This document shows, piece after piece, positions 9,013-17,395 of a stretch of DNA of 64,000 nucleotides. The DNA is taken from positions 62,001 to 126,000 of the forward strand of contig JALWTS010000033.1 of the NCBI GenBank assembly GCA_027077805.1, in the 5' to 3' direction. Numbering within the stretch: position 1 is the stretch's first letter; every line of letters starts with the position of its first letter. The stretch comes from Gammaproteobacteria bacterium. Lineage in GTDB: Bacteria > Pseudomonadota > Gammaproteobacteria > JABHGC01. Made by a program: the position numbers and the translations under genes. The notes under the pieces are model-generated. The model did no database searches, was not told the DNA's origin, and saw only the letters and a program-made list of their open reading frames with translations.

Positions 9013-9810
9013 ATGAAAAAAACAATTTTAGTCGTCATTGATGGACAGAACGATTTTATGGATATTGATGGGGCAAGTTTGCCTGTTACAGGCGGTAGTA
9101 AAGATATGGATAGTGTTGCTCATATGTTGCAACAGGCAAGTCATAAATTTTGGGATGTGCAGTTAACCTTTGATTCTCACCATGTTTATCATATTGCCCA
9201 TCCGGTGTTTTGGGTAAATTCCCAAGGACAAAATCCCGCACCGTTTACCCAGATTACGGTAGCGGATGTAGAGAAAGGTATTTGGCAAGCAAGAGTACCT
9301 AATCATCAGGCAATGGCATTGGATTATGTCAAACAATTAGATGGTAATGGTCGCTATCAATTAACGATTTGGCCGTTTCACTGTTTAATTGGTTCTTGGG
9401 GACATAATTTGTATCAGCCATTATTTAATGCGGTAAAACAATGGGAACAAACGAATGTTGCGATTGCAGGTAAGTTGACTAAAGGCTCTAATTGGTCAAC
9501 GGAACACTATTCTGCGATTAAAGCTGATGTGGAACGTCATGATGATATTTCTACCCAATTAAATATTGAATTTATTCAATTATTGCAAGAGGCGGATAGG
9601 GTGTATTTATGTGGGCAAGCCTCTTCGCATTGTGTCGCTAATACTGTGAGAGATATTGTCGCTAATTTTGGCACTCAGCCTTTGGATAAATTGTGGTTAT
9701 TAGAAGATGGAATGTCACCTGTGCCGGGGTTTGAACAATTATCCCAAGACTTTCTTTATGATATGAAACAACAAGGCTTACATATTGCGAAAACCACTGA
9801 TTTGTTATAG
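9013..9810 (+). CDS. cysteine hydrolase (isochorismatase/nicotinamidase-like)
   Basis: A 265-residue protein of the isochorismatase-like cysteine hydrolase superfamily. The family triad is visible: D10 in VVIDGQNDFM, K157 in the LTKGSN segment, and the nucleophile C207 in CGQASSHCVAN. Family members hydrolyse nicotinamide, isochorismate or related amides. A histidine-rich stretch (FDSHHVYHIAHPVFW, about 56-70) could provide metal ligands as in nicotinamidases. The protein is longer than typical PncA (about 210 residues), so the exact substrate is open. It stands alone, with the MITE-like repeat directly downstream. Confidence 0.8.
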   Translation: MKKTILVVIDGQNDFMDIDGASLPVTGGSKDMDSVAHMLQQASHKFWDVQLTFDSHHVYHIAHPVFWVNSQGQNPAPFTQITVADVEKGIWQARVPNHQAMALDYVKQLDGNGRYQLTIWPFHCLIGSWGHNLYQPLFNAVKQWEQTNVAIAGKLTKGSNWSTEHYSAIKADVERHDDISTQLNIEFIQLLQEADRVYLCGQASSHCVANTVRDIVANFGTQPLDKLWLLEDGMSPVPGFEQLSQDFLYDMKQQGLHIAKTTDLL

Positions 9811-9829
9811 CAAGTAATGCCACAATTCA

Positions 9830-9974
9830 TAGAACCCATTTGAAATCTATATCAAGCAAATATTTTTACCAAAAAATGCATACCAAATAACCTAAAAAAC
9901 TGGGTTTACAGCATCATATTTAGCAAAACTTTCAAGAATTTTGGTTGCCTAAAAAAGATTTTCAATGGGTTCTA
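9830..9974. mobile_element. MITE-like element with about 16-bp terminal inverted repeats
   Basis: Two arms, 9832-9847 and 9957-9972, form an inverted repeat with a one-base register difference (GAACCCATTTGAAATC against GATTTTCAATGGGTTC). They bound a 141-bp non-coding AT-rich segment. Both outer ends are flanked by the dinucleotide TA, which would fit a TA target duplication as in IS630/Tc1-type elements. No reading frame lies inside. That it is a mobile element is an inference from structure; I see no second copy in the window. Confidence 0.45.
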
Positions 9975-10036
9975 TAAGTTTGCGATGAAGTGAATAAAGC
10001 TATTGCACATAAATAGCAATTAAGTTTAAAATCTAG

Positions 10037-10065
10037 CTAAAACCATATTTTGGTTAGATTTTTTT
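10037..10065 (+). terminator. hairpin plus T7 tract upstream of the TusA-like gene
   Basis: A short stem (10041-10045 with 10051-10055, extendable with a bulge to CTAA/TTAG) is followed by seven T (10059-10065). It looks like an intrinsic terminator, but it ends only 17 bases before the next start codon. It could end a transcript from upstream or act as an attenuator for the TusA-like gene. Confidence 0.45.
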
Positions 10066-10082
10066 ATGGTTGCTATTGGACT

Positions 10083-10343
10083 ATGACTATTTCTGAACAC
10101 ACGCTTACTGAAACAATTATTGCCGATCATATTATTGATGCACGGCGTTTATTTTGTCCACTGCCTGTCATTCGCACCCAAGATGCGATTAAAACTTTAG
10201 CAACGGGTACGATTGTTAAAGTCATTTGTACCGATCCGGGTGCCTTATCGGATATTCCTGCTTGGTGTCGTTTAAATCAACATAAAGTGCTTGCAACAAA
10301 ATCGCAAGCGTATGAGTATTTTGTGTGGCTTGAAGTAGTCTAG
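10083..10343 (+). CDS. TusA-like sulfur carrier family protein
   Basis: An 86-residue SirA/TusA-family protein with the diagnostic C25-P-L-P motif (LFCPLPVIRTQDAI) followed by the V-K-V-I-C-T-D-P-G strand and DIPAWCR helix of this fold. TusA-type proteins carry a persulfide on that cysteine, for tRNA thiolation or, in sulfur oxidisers, as sulfur carriers in dissimilatory pathways. The ATG at 10083 is preferred: a TTG at 10050 would place the start inside the terminator-like hairpin. No tus, dsr or hdr genes are adjacent, so the pathway cannot be assigned from context. Confidence 0.8.
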   Translation: MTISEHTLTETIIADHIIDARRLFCPLPVIRTQDAIKTLATGTIVKVICTDPGALSDIPAWCRLNQHKVLATKSQAYEYFVWLEVV

Positions 10344-10463
10344 TTCTGGTCTGATGAAAATTGATTGTTTTGATTATAATAATAATTGATCTAAATAATG
10401 GTTTTTTTTTCAAAATCACGCATAATTACTGATGAAATCATGTTTAATTTATAAGGGGACATT

Positions 10464-11372
10464 ATGACTGAGAAAAAGCATAGTCAAATTGATGATAAGC
10501 AGGCTTCTGAACCAAGAGCGGTAAAAGAAGTATTTGAAAAATTAGAAAAAGCCCATAATGTCAAAGGTAAAAAGGGTATCCTAAAAAACAGTGGTTATCC
10601 TTACAAGGAAAAAATGCCACGGGCTAAATATGAGAAACTTAAAACCGAATTACAGGTTGAGTTGTTAAAAATGCAAAATTGGGTGAAAGATACAGGGCAA
10701 CGAATTGTTATTTTATTTGAGGGACGAGATGCCGCAGGTAAGGGGGGAACCATTAAGCGTTTTATGGAACATTTGAATCCTAGGGGGGCTCATGTGATCG
10801 CACTGGAAAAACCAACCGAATATGAACGAGGGCAGTGGTATTTTCAACGTTATATTGAACATTTACCTTCCGCAGGGGAAATTGTGTTATTTGATCGTTC
10901 TTGGTACAACCGTGCAGGGGTAGAACGGGTGATGGGATTTTGTACGCCTGAGGAATATTTAGAGTTTATGCGTCAAACACCCGAATTAGAACGGATGTTA
11001 GTTAGAAGTGGTGTTTATGTGTTTAAACTTTGGTTTTCGGTCAGTCGTCCTGAACAATTTCGCCGTTTTCAACAACGCCGAGTCGATCCATTAAAACAAT
11101 GGAAACTAAGTCCGATTGATATGGCATCTTTAGATAAATGGGATGATTATACCAAAGCCAAAGAAGCCATGTTTTTTTACACGGATACCGCCGATGCACC
11201 TTGGACAGTGGTCAAATCGGACGATAAAAAACGGGCAAGAATTAATGCTTTACGGTTTATTTTAGATAAACTGCCTTACCGTAATAAAGACCCCAAAATC
11301 GCCATTAAACCTGACCCATTGATTGTTGGTTGTGCGGCGGATGTTTATGAACGGGATGAACAGATTTCGTAA
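10464..11372 (+). CDS. ppk2: polyphosphate kinase 2 (class I-like)
   Basis: A 302-residue PPK2. It transfers phosphate between polyphosphate and a nucleoside phosphate; single-domain class I enzymes mainly phosphorylate nucleoside diphosphates. Visible are the Walker A loop GRDAAGKGG (about 87-95), the lid-region ERGQWYFQRY, the Walker B-like FDRSWYNRAGVERVMGFC (about 140-157) and WKLSPIDMASLDKWDDYTKAKE further on. The first about 55 residues are a charged extension. A strong ribosome site (AAGGGGA) lies 5 bases before the ATG. A small gene and trkH follow on the same strand. Confidence 0.93.
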   Translation: MTEKKHSQIDDKQASEPRAVKEVFEKLEKAHNVKGKKGILKNSGYPYKEKMPRAKYEKLKTELQVELLKMQNWVKDTGQRIVILFEGRDAAGKGGTIKRFMEHLNPRGAHVIALEKPTEYERGQWYFQRYIEHLPSAGEIVLFDRSWYNRAGVERVMGFCTPEEYLEFMRQTPELERMLVRSGVYVFKLWFSVSRPEQFRRFQQRRVDPLKQWKLSPIDMASLDKWDDYTKAKEAMFFYTDTADAPWTVVKSDDKKRARINALRFILDKLPYRNKDPKIAIKPDPLIVGCAADVYERDEQIS

Positions 11373-11404
11373 TATTAATGTAACGATTGAAACATAAAGG
11401 AATA

Positions 11405-11632
11405 ATGATGACAAATATTCATGCGGAACATGCGAGTAAAGTTGTAGCAGCATTTAAAGAAAAGTTAAGTGAAAGTGGACGTCAACATGTGGGCGACATT
11501 CATTTTGATGAGTTAGCGTTGTTAATTGAATCAGCCATTAGCTCAGCAGTATTAGATGAAATGGAAACGGTTGTTCACAAACTGGATCAATGTCGTAAAG
11601 AGATACGCGTGCATATGGGACGTTTTTCCTAG
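11405..11632 (+). CDS. small conserved hypothetical protein
   Basis: A 75-residue soluble, almost entirely helical protein starting at one of two adjacent ATG codons (11405 or 11408), placed just after an AAGGA ribosome site at 11397-11401. It has no cysteine, signal peptide or membrane segment. The sequence is rich in Glu/His/Lys (GRQHVGDIHFDELALLIESA, then a second amphipathic helix ending RVHMGRFS). I do not recognise the family. It lies 32 bases after ppk2 and 16 bases before trkH, so it may be co-transcribed with them. Confidence 0.65.
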   Translation: MMTNIHAEHASKVVAAFKEKLSESGRQHVGDIHFDELALLIESAISSAVLDEMETVVHKLDQCRKEIRVHMGRFS

Positions 11633-11648
11633 TCAATGTGTTATGTAA

Positions 11649-13103
11649 ATGCGACATTTTTTAATTATTCAGCGAATTTTAGGTTTGCTGTTGATGATTT
11701 TTAGCGGCACTATGTTACCACCGATACTGGTGTCGTTATGGTATGATGATGGGGCGATGCTCCCATTTATTCTAGGGTTTTTGCTGACATTAATGGTAGG
11801 CTTGATTTGTTGGTTTCCTGTTCGAAATTTTCAACAAGAATTACGTTTGCGTGATGGATTTTTAGTGGTGGTAATATTGTGGATAATTTTAAGTTTGTCG
11901 GGATGTTTGCCTTTTATGCTGACAGATGATCCTCATATGCCATTTGTAGATGCCTTATTTGAATCTATTTCAGGGCTAACCAGTACTGGTGCAACAGTAA
12001 TTATTGGCATTGATATATTGCCAAAATCAATTTTATATTATCGTCAGCAATTGCAATGGTTAGGTGGCATGGGGATTATTGTGTTAGCGGTTGCCGTATT
12101 ACCCGTATTGGGTATTGGAGGGATGCAGTTATACCGTGCTGAAACCCCTGGACCTATGAAAGACAGTAAGTTAGTACCTAGAATTACTGAAACAGCAAAG
12201 GCATTGTGGTATATTTATTTAACCTTAACCATTGCCTGCTTTTTAGCGTATTGGGTGGCAGGTATGAATGCCTTTGATGCCTTAGGACATAGCTTTTCGA
12301 CAGTTTCCATTGGCGGGCTCTCCACCCATGATCAAAGTATGGGATATTTTGATAGCACTCTAATTGAAATGGTTGCTGTGGTATTTATGTTACTTTCAGG
12401 GATTAATTTTTCACTGCATTTTACAGCTTGGCAAAATAAAAATGTTAGATATTATTTCGATGATTCAGAGTTCAAATTTTATTTAGGCTTACTAAGCTTT
12501 GTTGCACTGATTGTGAGCGTCACTTTATATTTAACCGATACTTATATTGAAGCAGATAATGCCTTTTTTAAAGGCTTATTTCAAGCGGTATCCATTGGTA
12601 CTACCACTGGATTTACGACCGCAGAATATCATAATTGGCCTGGATTTATTTCAATTTTATTGTTAATGACGAGTTTTGTTGGGGGCTGTGCGGGTTCAAC
12701 GGGGGGGGGAATTAAGGTGATTCGATTTTTATTATTGATCAAACAAGGTATGCGAGAAATTAATCGCTTAATTCATCCTAATGCCCAGATTATCATTAGA
12801 GTTGGACAGCAAATTTTGAATAATCGAGTCATTGATGCTGTTTGGGGATTTTTTGCCTTATATGTGGCAAGTTTTGCCCTGATGTATTTAGCGATTGCTG
12901 CCACTGATTTAGATCTAATTACCGCTTTTTCTTCTGTTGTTGCTTGTATGAATAATCTGGGACCTGGTTTGGGAATGGCTGGGGTGAATTATGCTGGTTT
13001 AAACGACATTGCCAAATATATTTTGTGTTTTGCTATGTTATTAGGCCGTTTAGAAATTTTTACTTTATTAGTATTATTCACACCCGCATTTTGGAAGCGA
13101 TGA
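11649..13103 (+). CDS. trkH: Trk potassium uptake membrane subunit TrkH
   Basis: A 484-residue TrkH/KtrB family potassium transporter with about 12 hydrophobic segments. The four selectivity-filter loops are recognisable: SGLTSTGATV (about 110), STVSIGGLSTHD (about 220), SIGTTTGFTTAEY (about 317) and ACMNNLGPGLG (about 435). TrkH forms the K+ path in the inner membrane and needs the cytosolic regulator TrkA, which is not in this window. The conserved loop SFVGGCAGSTGGGIKV is encoded partly by nine consecutive G (12701-12709), a slippage-prone tract. No strong ribosome site precedes the ATG. Confidence 0.95.
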   Translation: MRHFLIIQRILGLLLMIFSGTMLPPILVSLWYDDGAMLPFILGFLLTLMVGLICWFPVRNFQQELRLRDGFLVVVILWIILSLSGCLPFMLTDDPHMPFVDALFESISGLTSTGATVIIGIDILPKSILYYRQQLQWLGGMGIIVLAVAVLPVLGIGGMQLYRAETPGPMKDSKLVPRITETAKALWYIYLTLTIACFLAYWVAGMNAFDALGHSFSTVSIGGLSTHDQSMGYFDSTLIEMVAVVFMLLSGINFSLHFTAWQNKNVRYYFDDSEFKFYLGLLSFVALIVSVTLYLTDTYIEADNAFFKGLFQAVSIGTTTGFTTAEYHNWPGFISILLLMTSFVGGCAGSTGGGIKVIRFLLLIKQGMREINRLIHPNAQIIIRVGQQILNNRVIDAVWGFFALYVASFALMYLAIAATDLDLITAFSSVVACMNNLGPGLGMAGVNYAGLNDIAKYILCFAMLLGRLEIFTLLVLFTPAFWKR

Positions 13104-13121
13104 TTGCTTGGTTACGGCTAT

Positions 13122-13153
13122 AATTTGTGCCATAATTGTATAAAGCACAAATT
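13122..13153 (+). terminator. hairpin between trkH and the FimX-like gene
   Basis: A perfect 9-bp inverted repeat (AATTTGTGC at 13122-13130, GCACAAATT at 13145-13153) with a 14-base loop, directly before the poly-G ribosome site of the next gene. Only four T occur at its end. It may be a weak trkH terminator or a leader structure affecting translation downstream. Confidence 0.4.
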
Positions 13154-13167
13154 TTAAGGGGGGGGCG

Positions 13168-15663
13168 ATGGGTAATCCATCCAACAATCAATTACAACAA
13201 GAGTTGTCAAGTCTACAAACCAATTATCTAAAAAAATTGCCGCGTGATGTGAGACAAATGCTAAATTTATGGCAAAAGCTGTTATATGTTGATTGGCATG
13301 AGGAGGCATTTAATATTTTATATAAGATCAACCATACGCTTGCAAGTAATGCAGGGACCTTAGGGTATCCTAAAATTAGTGAAGTTGCTCATGCCTTAGA
13401 ACTAGAATTTATCCCCTTATCTAAAACATTATGCCCTCCAAATGCAGAGCAAAAAGAACGAATTAATTTACTTCTAGGCAATTTAAAAAAGTTAGTTTTA
13501 AATGAAAAACCTGAAACAGAATTAAAATCAAAAGTAGATGACAGCAGAGAAAAACTTAGAGTTAAAGCTCATCAAAAAGAACTGGTTTTTATTATTGATC
13601 CTGATCCTGAATTATCGCAATATTTAGCCATATTTTTACAACGCTTTGGTTATAAAACAAAAGTATTTTCTGAGTTTGAAGATATGTTTGCGATGTTAGG
13701 CGCTGTGCCTAACGTGATTATTTCTGAAGTCGTGTTTCCGCAAGGGAGTTTATACGGTATTGAACAAATGAAAAATATCAAATCGGAACTCCCCGAAAAT
13801 ATTACCATATTATTTATGTCATTTCGGGGAGATTTAACCGCACGTCTTCAGGCGATTGAGGCAGGCGGAGAAGTTTATTTTAATAAGCCAGTGAATGTTT
13901 ATGATATTGTAGAAAAATTAGACGATATTGTCGCACAAAAGAAAGAATCAATTTTCCGAGTGCTAATTGTAGAAGATGATAAAACCCAGTCATCTTATTA
14001 TGCGGTATTATTAAAACATGCGGGTATGATTACCGAACAGGTGAACAAGCCAAAACAATTGTTGGAAGTACTGCATGATTTTCAGCCTGATACGATTTTA
14101 ATGGATATGCATATGCCTGATTATTCAGGGATTTTATTAGCTGACATGATTCACCAAATGCCTGAATATTTAACAATACCTGTCGTATTTTTATCCTCAG
14201 AAGAAGACCCGGAATTAAAACTAGAAGCGATGGTAAAAGGTGGCGATATTTTTTTAAGCAAACCTATTACGCCTAAACATTTGGTGATGGCATTAAAAAG
14301 TCGGGTACATAGAGGTCGGCGTTTAAGTAACCGCATGCGTTATTTAAGTCAGAAAGATCAAGTAACAGGCTTATATAATCGCCGAGCATTTCTTGTTGAG
14401 TTAAACCATAAGATTACCCAGATTAAAATCACTCATCAAACGATGCTATTGTTTTATATTAAAATTGCGAATTTTGATGAAATCAAAAAAACGGTAGGCG
14501 ATTGGGGGATGGAATTATTGTTATCCGAAATTTCACAAAAATTATGTCAGTATTTGATTAAAGAACCATTGTTAGGGAAAGTGAATGAAACCAGCTTTGC
14601 CTTATTGGTCAATCAAGACGATGTTGAGGATATTGTTGAGTATAGCGAAAAGATTAAAAAACTGATTGAAAAAGGAATTTATCAAATTAAACAAGCCTCA
14701 GTAACGGTAAGTTGTCATATTGGTATTGTGAATATTTTAGATGAAAAGCGGGAAGCGACGGAAATGTTAGCTTTAGCCAGTGATGCTTGTGAACAATCCC
14801 ATTCAAATTTACACAAAATTTATTTATTAGAAACCGATGCTTTAGAAAAACATGAATCAGGATTATCTGAAACCCAAATCGTACAGCTAGTTAGAACCGC
14901 ATTAGATAAAAATCAGTTTCGTTTAAACTATCAACCGATTGCGAATTTACAAGATGATCATTTGGAAAAATATGAAGTATTAATTCGTATGCTTGGTCGA
15001 AATAAACAGCAAATTTCTCCAAGCAAATTTATGCCAGTAGCAGAACGTTATGGTTTAACCGTTAGAATTGATCGTTGGGTAATTTATAATGCCATTAATG
15101 TTTGTTCATTAATGCAAAAAAATGGCAGAGAGGTTGAGTTTTTTGTTAAAATTACGCATGCCTCTTTAGCCGATCAAACTTTGATGCCTTGGGTTAAAAA
15201 ACAATTTAAAACCTTTCATGTTGAACCCAAGCGTCTGGTGTTTGAAATTTCAGAAGCCACTGCTGCCTCTTATTTATTATTTTCACAATCTTTTTCGCAA
15301 GAAATTAAAGACATTGGTTGTGGGGTTGCTTTAGAACATTTTGGTAGTACTCAGCAATCATTTCAAATCGCAGAACATTTACAACTTGATTATATTAAAC
15401 TTTCGGGTAAATACACGCAAGATTTAAAAGAAAAATCTGACAATCAAGAAAAGATTAGAGAATATGCCAAACTTGCCAATGCAAGAGGTATTGAAGTGAT
15501 TGCGGAACTTGTCGAAAGTGCGGATAGTCTTTATGTTTTATGGCAATGTGGGATTCAGTACATCCAAGGTAATTTTTTACAAGCACCGGATGATTCTTTA
15601 AGCTTTGAGTTTAATTTTCAGCCTGATGGTGGAAATGGAGAGGTAGGTCAATCGGAAGATTGA
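13168..15663 (+). CDS. FimX-like Hpt-REC-REC-GGDEF-EAL signalling protein
   Basis: An 831-residue cytosolic multidomain protein. Residues about 15-115 are an Hpt domain (H56 in INHTLASNAGTLG). About 140-255 is a receiver in which the phosphoacceptor Asp is replaced (IISE187). About 265-380 is an intact receiver (LMD313MHMP). About 390-550 is a GGDEF domain with a ruined signature (NETSF near 473-477), so cyclase activity is not expected. About 570-820 is an EAL domain with E603-V-L and LEHFGS in place of DDFG, suggesting c-di-GMP binding rather than hydrolysis. FimX of P. aeruginosa, a c-di-GMP-binding twitching regulator, also has a degenerate GGDEF and EVL; the pil-chp genes in this window fit that role. 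The FimX homology is inference. The ribosome site is an eight-G tract two bases from the ATG. Confidence 0.85.
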   Translation: MGNPSNNQLQQELSSLQTNYLKKLPRDVRQMLNLWQKLLYVDWHEEAFNILYKINHTLASNAGTLGYPKISEVAHALELEFIPLSKTLCPPNAEQKERINLLLGNLKKLVLNEKPETELKSKVDDSREKLRVKAHQKELVFIIDPDPELSQYLAIFLQRFGYKTKVFSEFEDMFAMLGAVPNVIISEVVFPQGSLYGIEQMKNIKSELPENITILFMSFRGDLTARLQAIEAGGEVYFNKPVNVYDIVEKLDDIVAQKKESIFRVLIVEDDKTQSSYYAVLLKHAGMITEQVNKPKQLLEVLHDFQPDTILMDMHMPDYSGILLADMIHQMPEYLTIPVVFLSSEEDPELKLEAMVKGGDIFLSKPITPKHLVMALKSRVHRGRRLSNRMRYLSQKDQVTGLYNRRAFLVELNHKITQIKITHQTMLLFYIKIANFDEIKKTVGDWGMELLLSEISQKLCQYLIKEPLLGKVNETSFALLVNQDDVEDIVEYSEKIKKLIEKGIYQIKQASVTVSCHIGIVNILDEKREATEMLALASDACEQSHSNLHKIYLLETDALEKHESGLSETQIVQLVRTALDKNQFRLNYQPIANLQDDHLEKYEVLIRMLGRNKQQISPSKFMPVAERYGLTVRIDRWVIYNAINVCSLMQKNGREVEFFVKITHASLADQTLMPWVKKQFKTFHVEPKRLVFEISEATAASYLLFSQSFSQEIKDIGCGVALEHFGSTQQSFQIAEHLQLDYIKLSGKYTQDLKEKSDNQEKIREYAKLANARGIEVIAELVESADSLYVLWQCGIQYIQGNFLQAPDDSLSFEFNFQPDGGNGEVGQSED

Positions 15664-16376
15664 TACAGTGTTCGCATGGCGTGTAATAAATTGGGAAATA
15701 GTTTATTATTGTGCTGTTCCTGAGTTGCCAGTAATTGTTTAATATATTGACGTTCAGTAGGATGTTGAAAACAGGCAGGGCAACTGTCAGCAATTACTGG
15801 CAACTTAGCCATTTGGGCAAAATCTCGGGTTTGACGTTCTCTAATATAAAGCAAAGGACGAATCACTCGAATATCTTTGCTATCGTTTAAATAACACGCT
15901 TTCATGGTTTGCAGTTGACCTTGATAAAAGGCTGACATTAAAAAGCTTTCGGCAAAGTCATCTAAATGTTGCCCTAAAGCTAAGACATTATAATTATTTT
16001 CTCGGGCAATACGGTACATAATTCCCCGTTTAATGCGAGAGCAATAGGCACAAAATGAGGGTTTTTTCATATGTTGTTTGGCTTGTGCTAAGATCGCCTG
16101 TGCTTGATAAAAATAGGGAATATTTAAGCCTTGGTAATACGCTTGTAATGGGCTTGGATCAAAGCCTTCGACTAATGGATCAACCGTAATCACGGCGAGT
16201 TTAAATTCAATGGGTGCATGACGTTGCAAATGGATTAATATCTGTAACAAACTCAAAGAATCTTTACCGCCAGATACGGCTAATAATACGCTATCATTGG
16301 CTTGGATCATTTGATAATCAGCAATGGCTTTACCAACTTGTCTTAGCAAGGATTTAGGGGGATTAAGCTTTTTCAC
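15648..16376 (-). CDS. ttcA: TtcA-like tRNA 2-thiocytidine synthetase family protein
   Basis: A 242-residue PP-loop ATPase of the TtcA group, which thiolates cytidine 32 of some tRNAs with a [4Fe-4S] cofactor. The PP-loop is LAVSGGKDSLS (about 32-42). Two CxxC pairs typical of TtcA are present: FCAYCSRIKRG and SCPACFQ. The HLDDFAESFLM motif is also kept. The protein is clearly shorter than E. coli TtcA (about 311), mainly at the C-terminus, so a TtcA-like paralogue is possible. Its 3' end overlaps the end of the convergent FimX-like gene by 16 bases. Confidence 0.8.
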   Translation of the reverse strand: MKKLNPPKSLLRQVGKAIADYQMIQANDSVLLAVSGGKDSLSLLQILIHLQRHAPIEFKLAVITVDPLVEGFDPSPLQAYYQGLNIPYFYQAQAILAQAKQHMKKPSFCAYCSRIKRGIMYRIARENNYNVLALGQHLDDFAESFLMSAFYQGQLQTMKACYLNDSKDIRVIRPLLYIRERQTRDFAQMAKLPVIADSCPACFQHPTERQYIKQLLATQEQHNNKLFPNLLHAMRTLYQSSD

Positions 16377-16446
16377 AATTTGTTTATTATTATTTGCTCA
16401 TTTCTTTTCTATAATTAGATAATATCAATAACTTTTAGGAAATGCT

Positions 16447-17394
16447 ATGGGTGAAGCCGTTATATTCTTTTTTTCATTAATTGTGGTGTTTTTGGTGCTT
16501 GGGGTGAAAAGAGTCAGCCAAGGTTGGGAATATACCATAGAACGTTTTGGACGTTATACCAAAAGTTTACCACCAGGCTTACATTTAATTATCCCCATCG
16601 TTGACATGGTGGGACATCGTATGAATATGATGGAACAAGTATTAGATGTGCCTTCACAAGATGTGATCACCAAAGATAATGTCTTAGTAACCGTAGATGG
16701 GATTTTATTTTTTCAGATTTTAGATGCGGCAAAAGCAGCGTATGAAGTCAATCGTTATGATGTGGCAATTTTAAATTTAACCATGACTAATATTCGTACG
16801 GTGGTTGGCTCAATGGATTTAGATGAATTATTATCACGGCGGGATCAAATCAATATGAGCCTATTAACCGTCGTTGATGAAGCCACGAATCCTTGGGGGA
16901 TTAAAGTGACTAGAATTGAAATCAAAGATATTGCGCCGCCTAGAGATATTGTGGATGCAATGGCACGGCAAATGAAAGCAGAACGGGATAAACGAGCGAA
17001 TATTTTAGATGCCGAAGGGGATAGACAATCTGAAATTTTACGAGCAGAAGGGGAAAAACAATCATTTATTTTAGAAGCCGAAGGTCGCAAAGAAGCCGCT
17101 TTTCGTGATGCGGAGGCGAGAGAGCGTTTAGCTCAAGCCGAAGCCAAAGCAACCGAAATGGTATCGGTTGCTATTGCCAAAGGGGATATTAATGCGATTA
17201 ACTATTTTGTTGCCCAAAAATATGTGGAAGCCTTGCAAAAAATCGGTTCAGCAGAAAATGAAAAAGTATTATTTTTACCCATTGAAGCGACGAGTTTATT
17301 AGGTTCTATTGGTGGTATTAGTGAAATTGCCAAAGAAGCCTTAGATAAAAAATCAAAACAAGACGAGTTTAAACGCCAAATGCAAGGGGACTAA
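16447..17394 (+). CDS. qmcA: SPFH/stomatin-like membrane protein QmcA
   Basis: A 315-residue SPFH-domain protein. One N-terminal transmembrane helix (about 3-22) is followed by the stomatin core ([25 protein letters not shown], then [13 protein letters not shown]). A long Ala/Glu/Arg coiled coil follows (about 175-250) and a hydrophobic C-terminal segment. Such proteins form large ring-like or caged oligomers and interact with membrane proteases such as FtsH. The gene is immediately followed by a NfeD-family gene (1-base gap), the classic partner arrangement. A TTAGGA ribosome site precedes the ATG. Confidence 0.93.
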   Translation: MGEAVIFFFSLIVVFLVLGVKRVSQGWEYTIERFGRYTKSLPPGLHLIIPIVDMVGHRMNMMEQVLDVPSQDVITKDNVLVTVDGILFFQILDAAKAAYEVNRYDVAILNLTMTNIRTVVGSMDLDELLSRRDQINMSLLTVVDEATNPWGIKVTRIEIKDIAPPRDIVDAMARQMKAERDKRANILDAEGDRQSEILRAEGEKQSFILEAEGRKEAAFRDAEARERLAQAEAKATEMVSVAIAKGDINAINYFVAQKYVEALQKIGSAENEKVLFLPIEATSLLGSIGGISEIAKEALDKKSKQDEFKRQMQGD

Positions 17395-17395
17395 G

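Noticed and set aside
10050-10082. TTG start giving an 11-residue longer TusA-like protein
   Set aside because: The TTG lies within the loop/stem of the terminator-like hairpin and has no ribosome site; the ATG at 10083 gives the normal family N-terminus.
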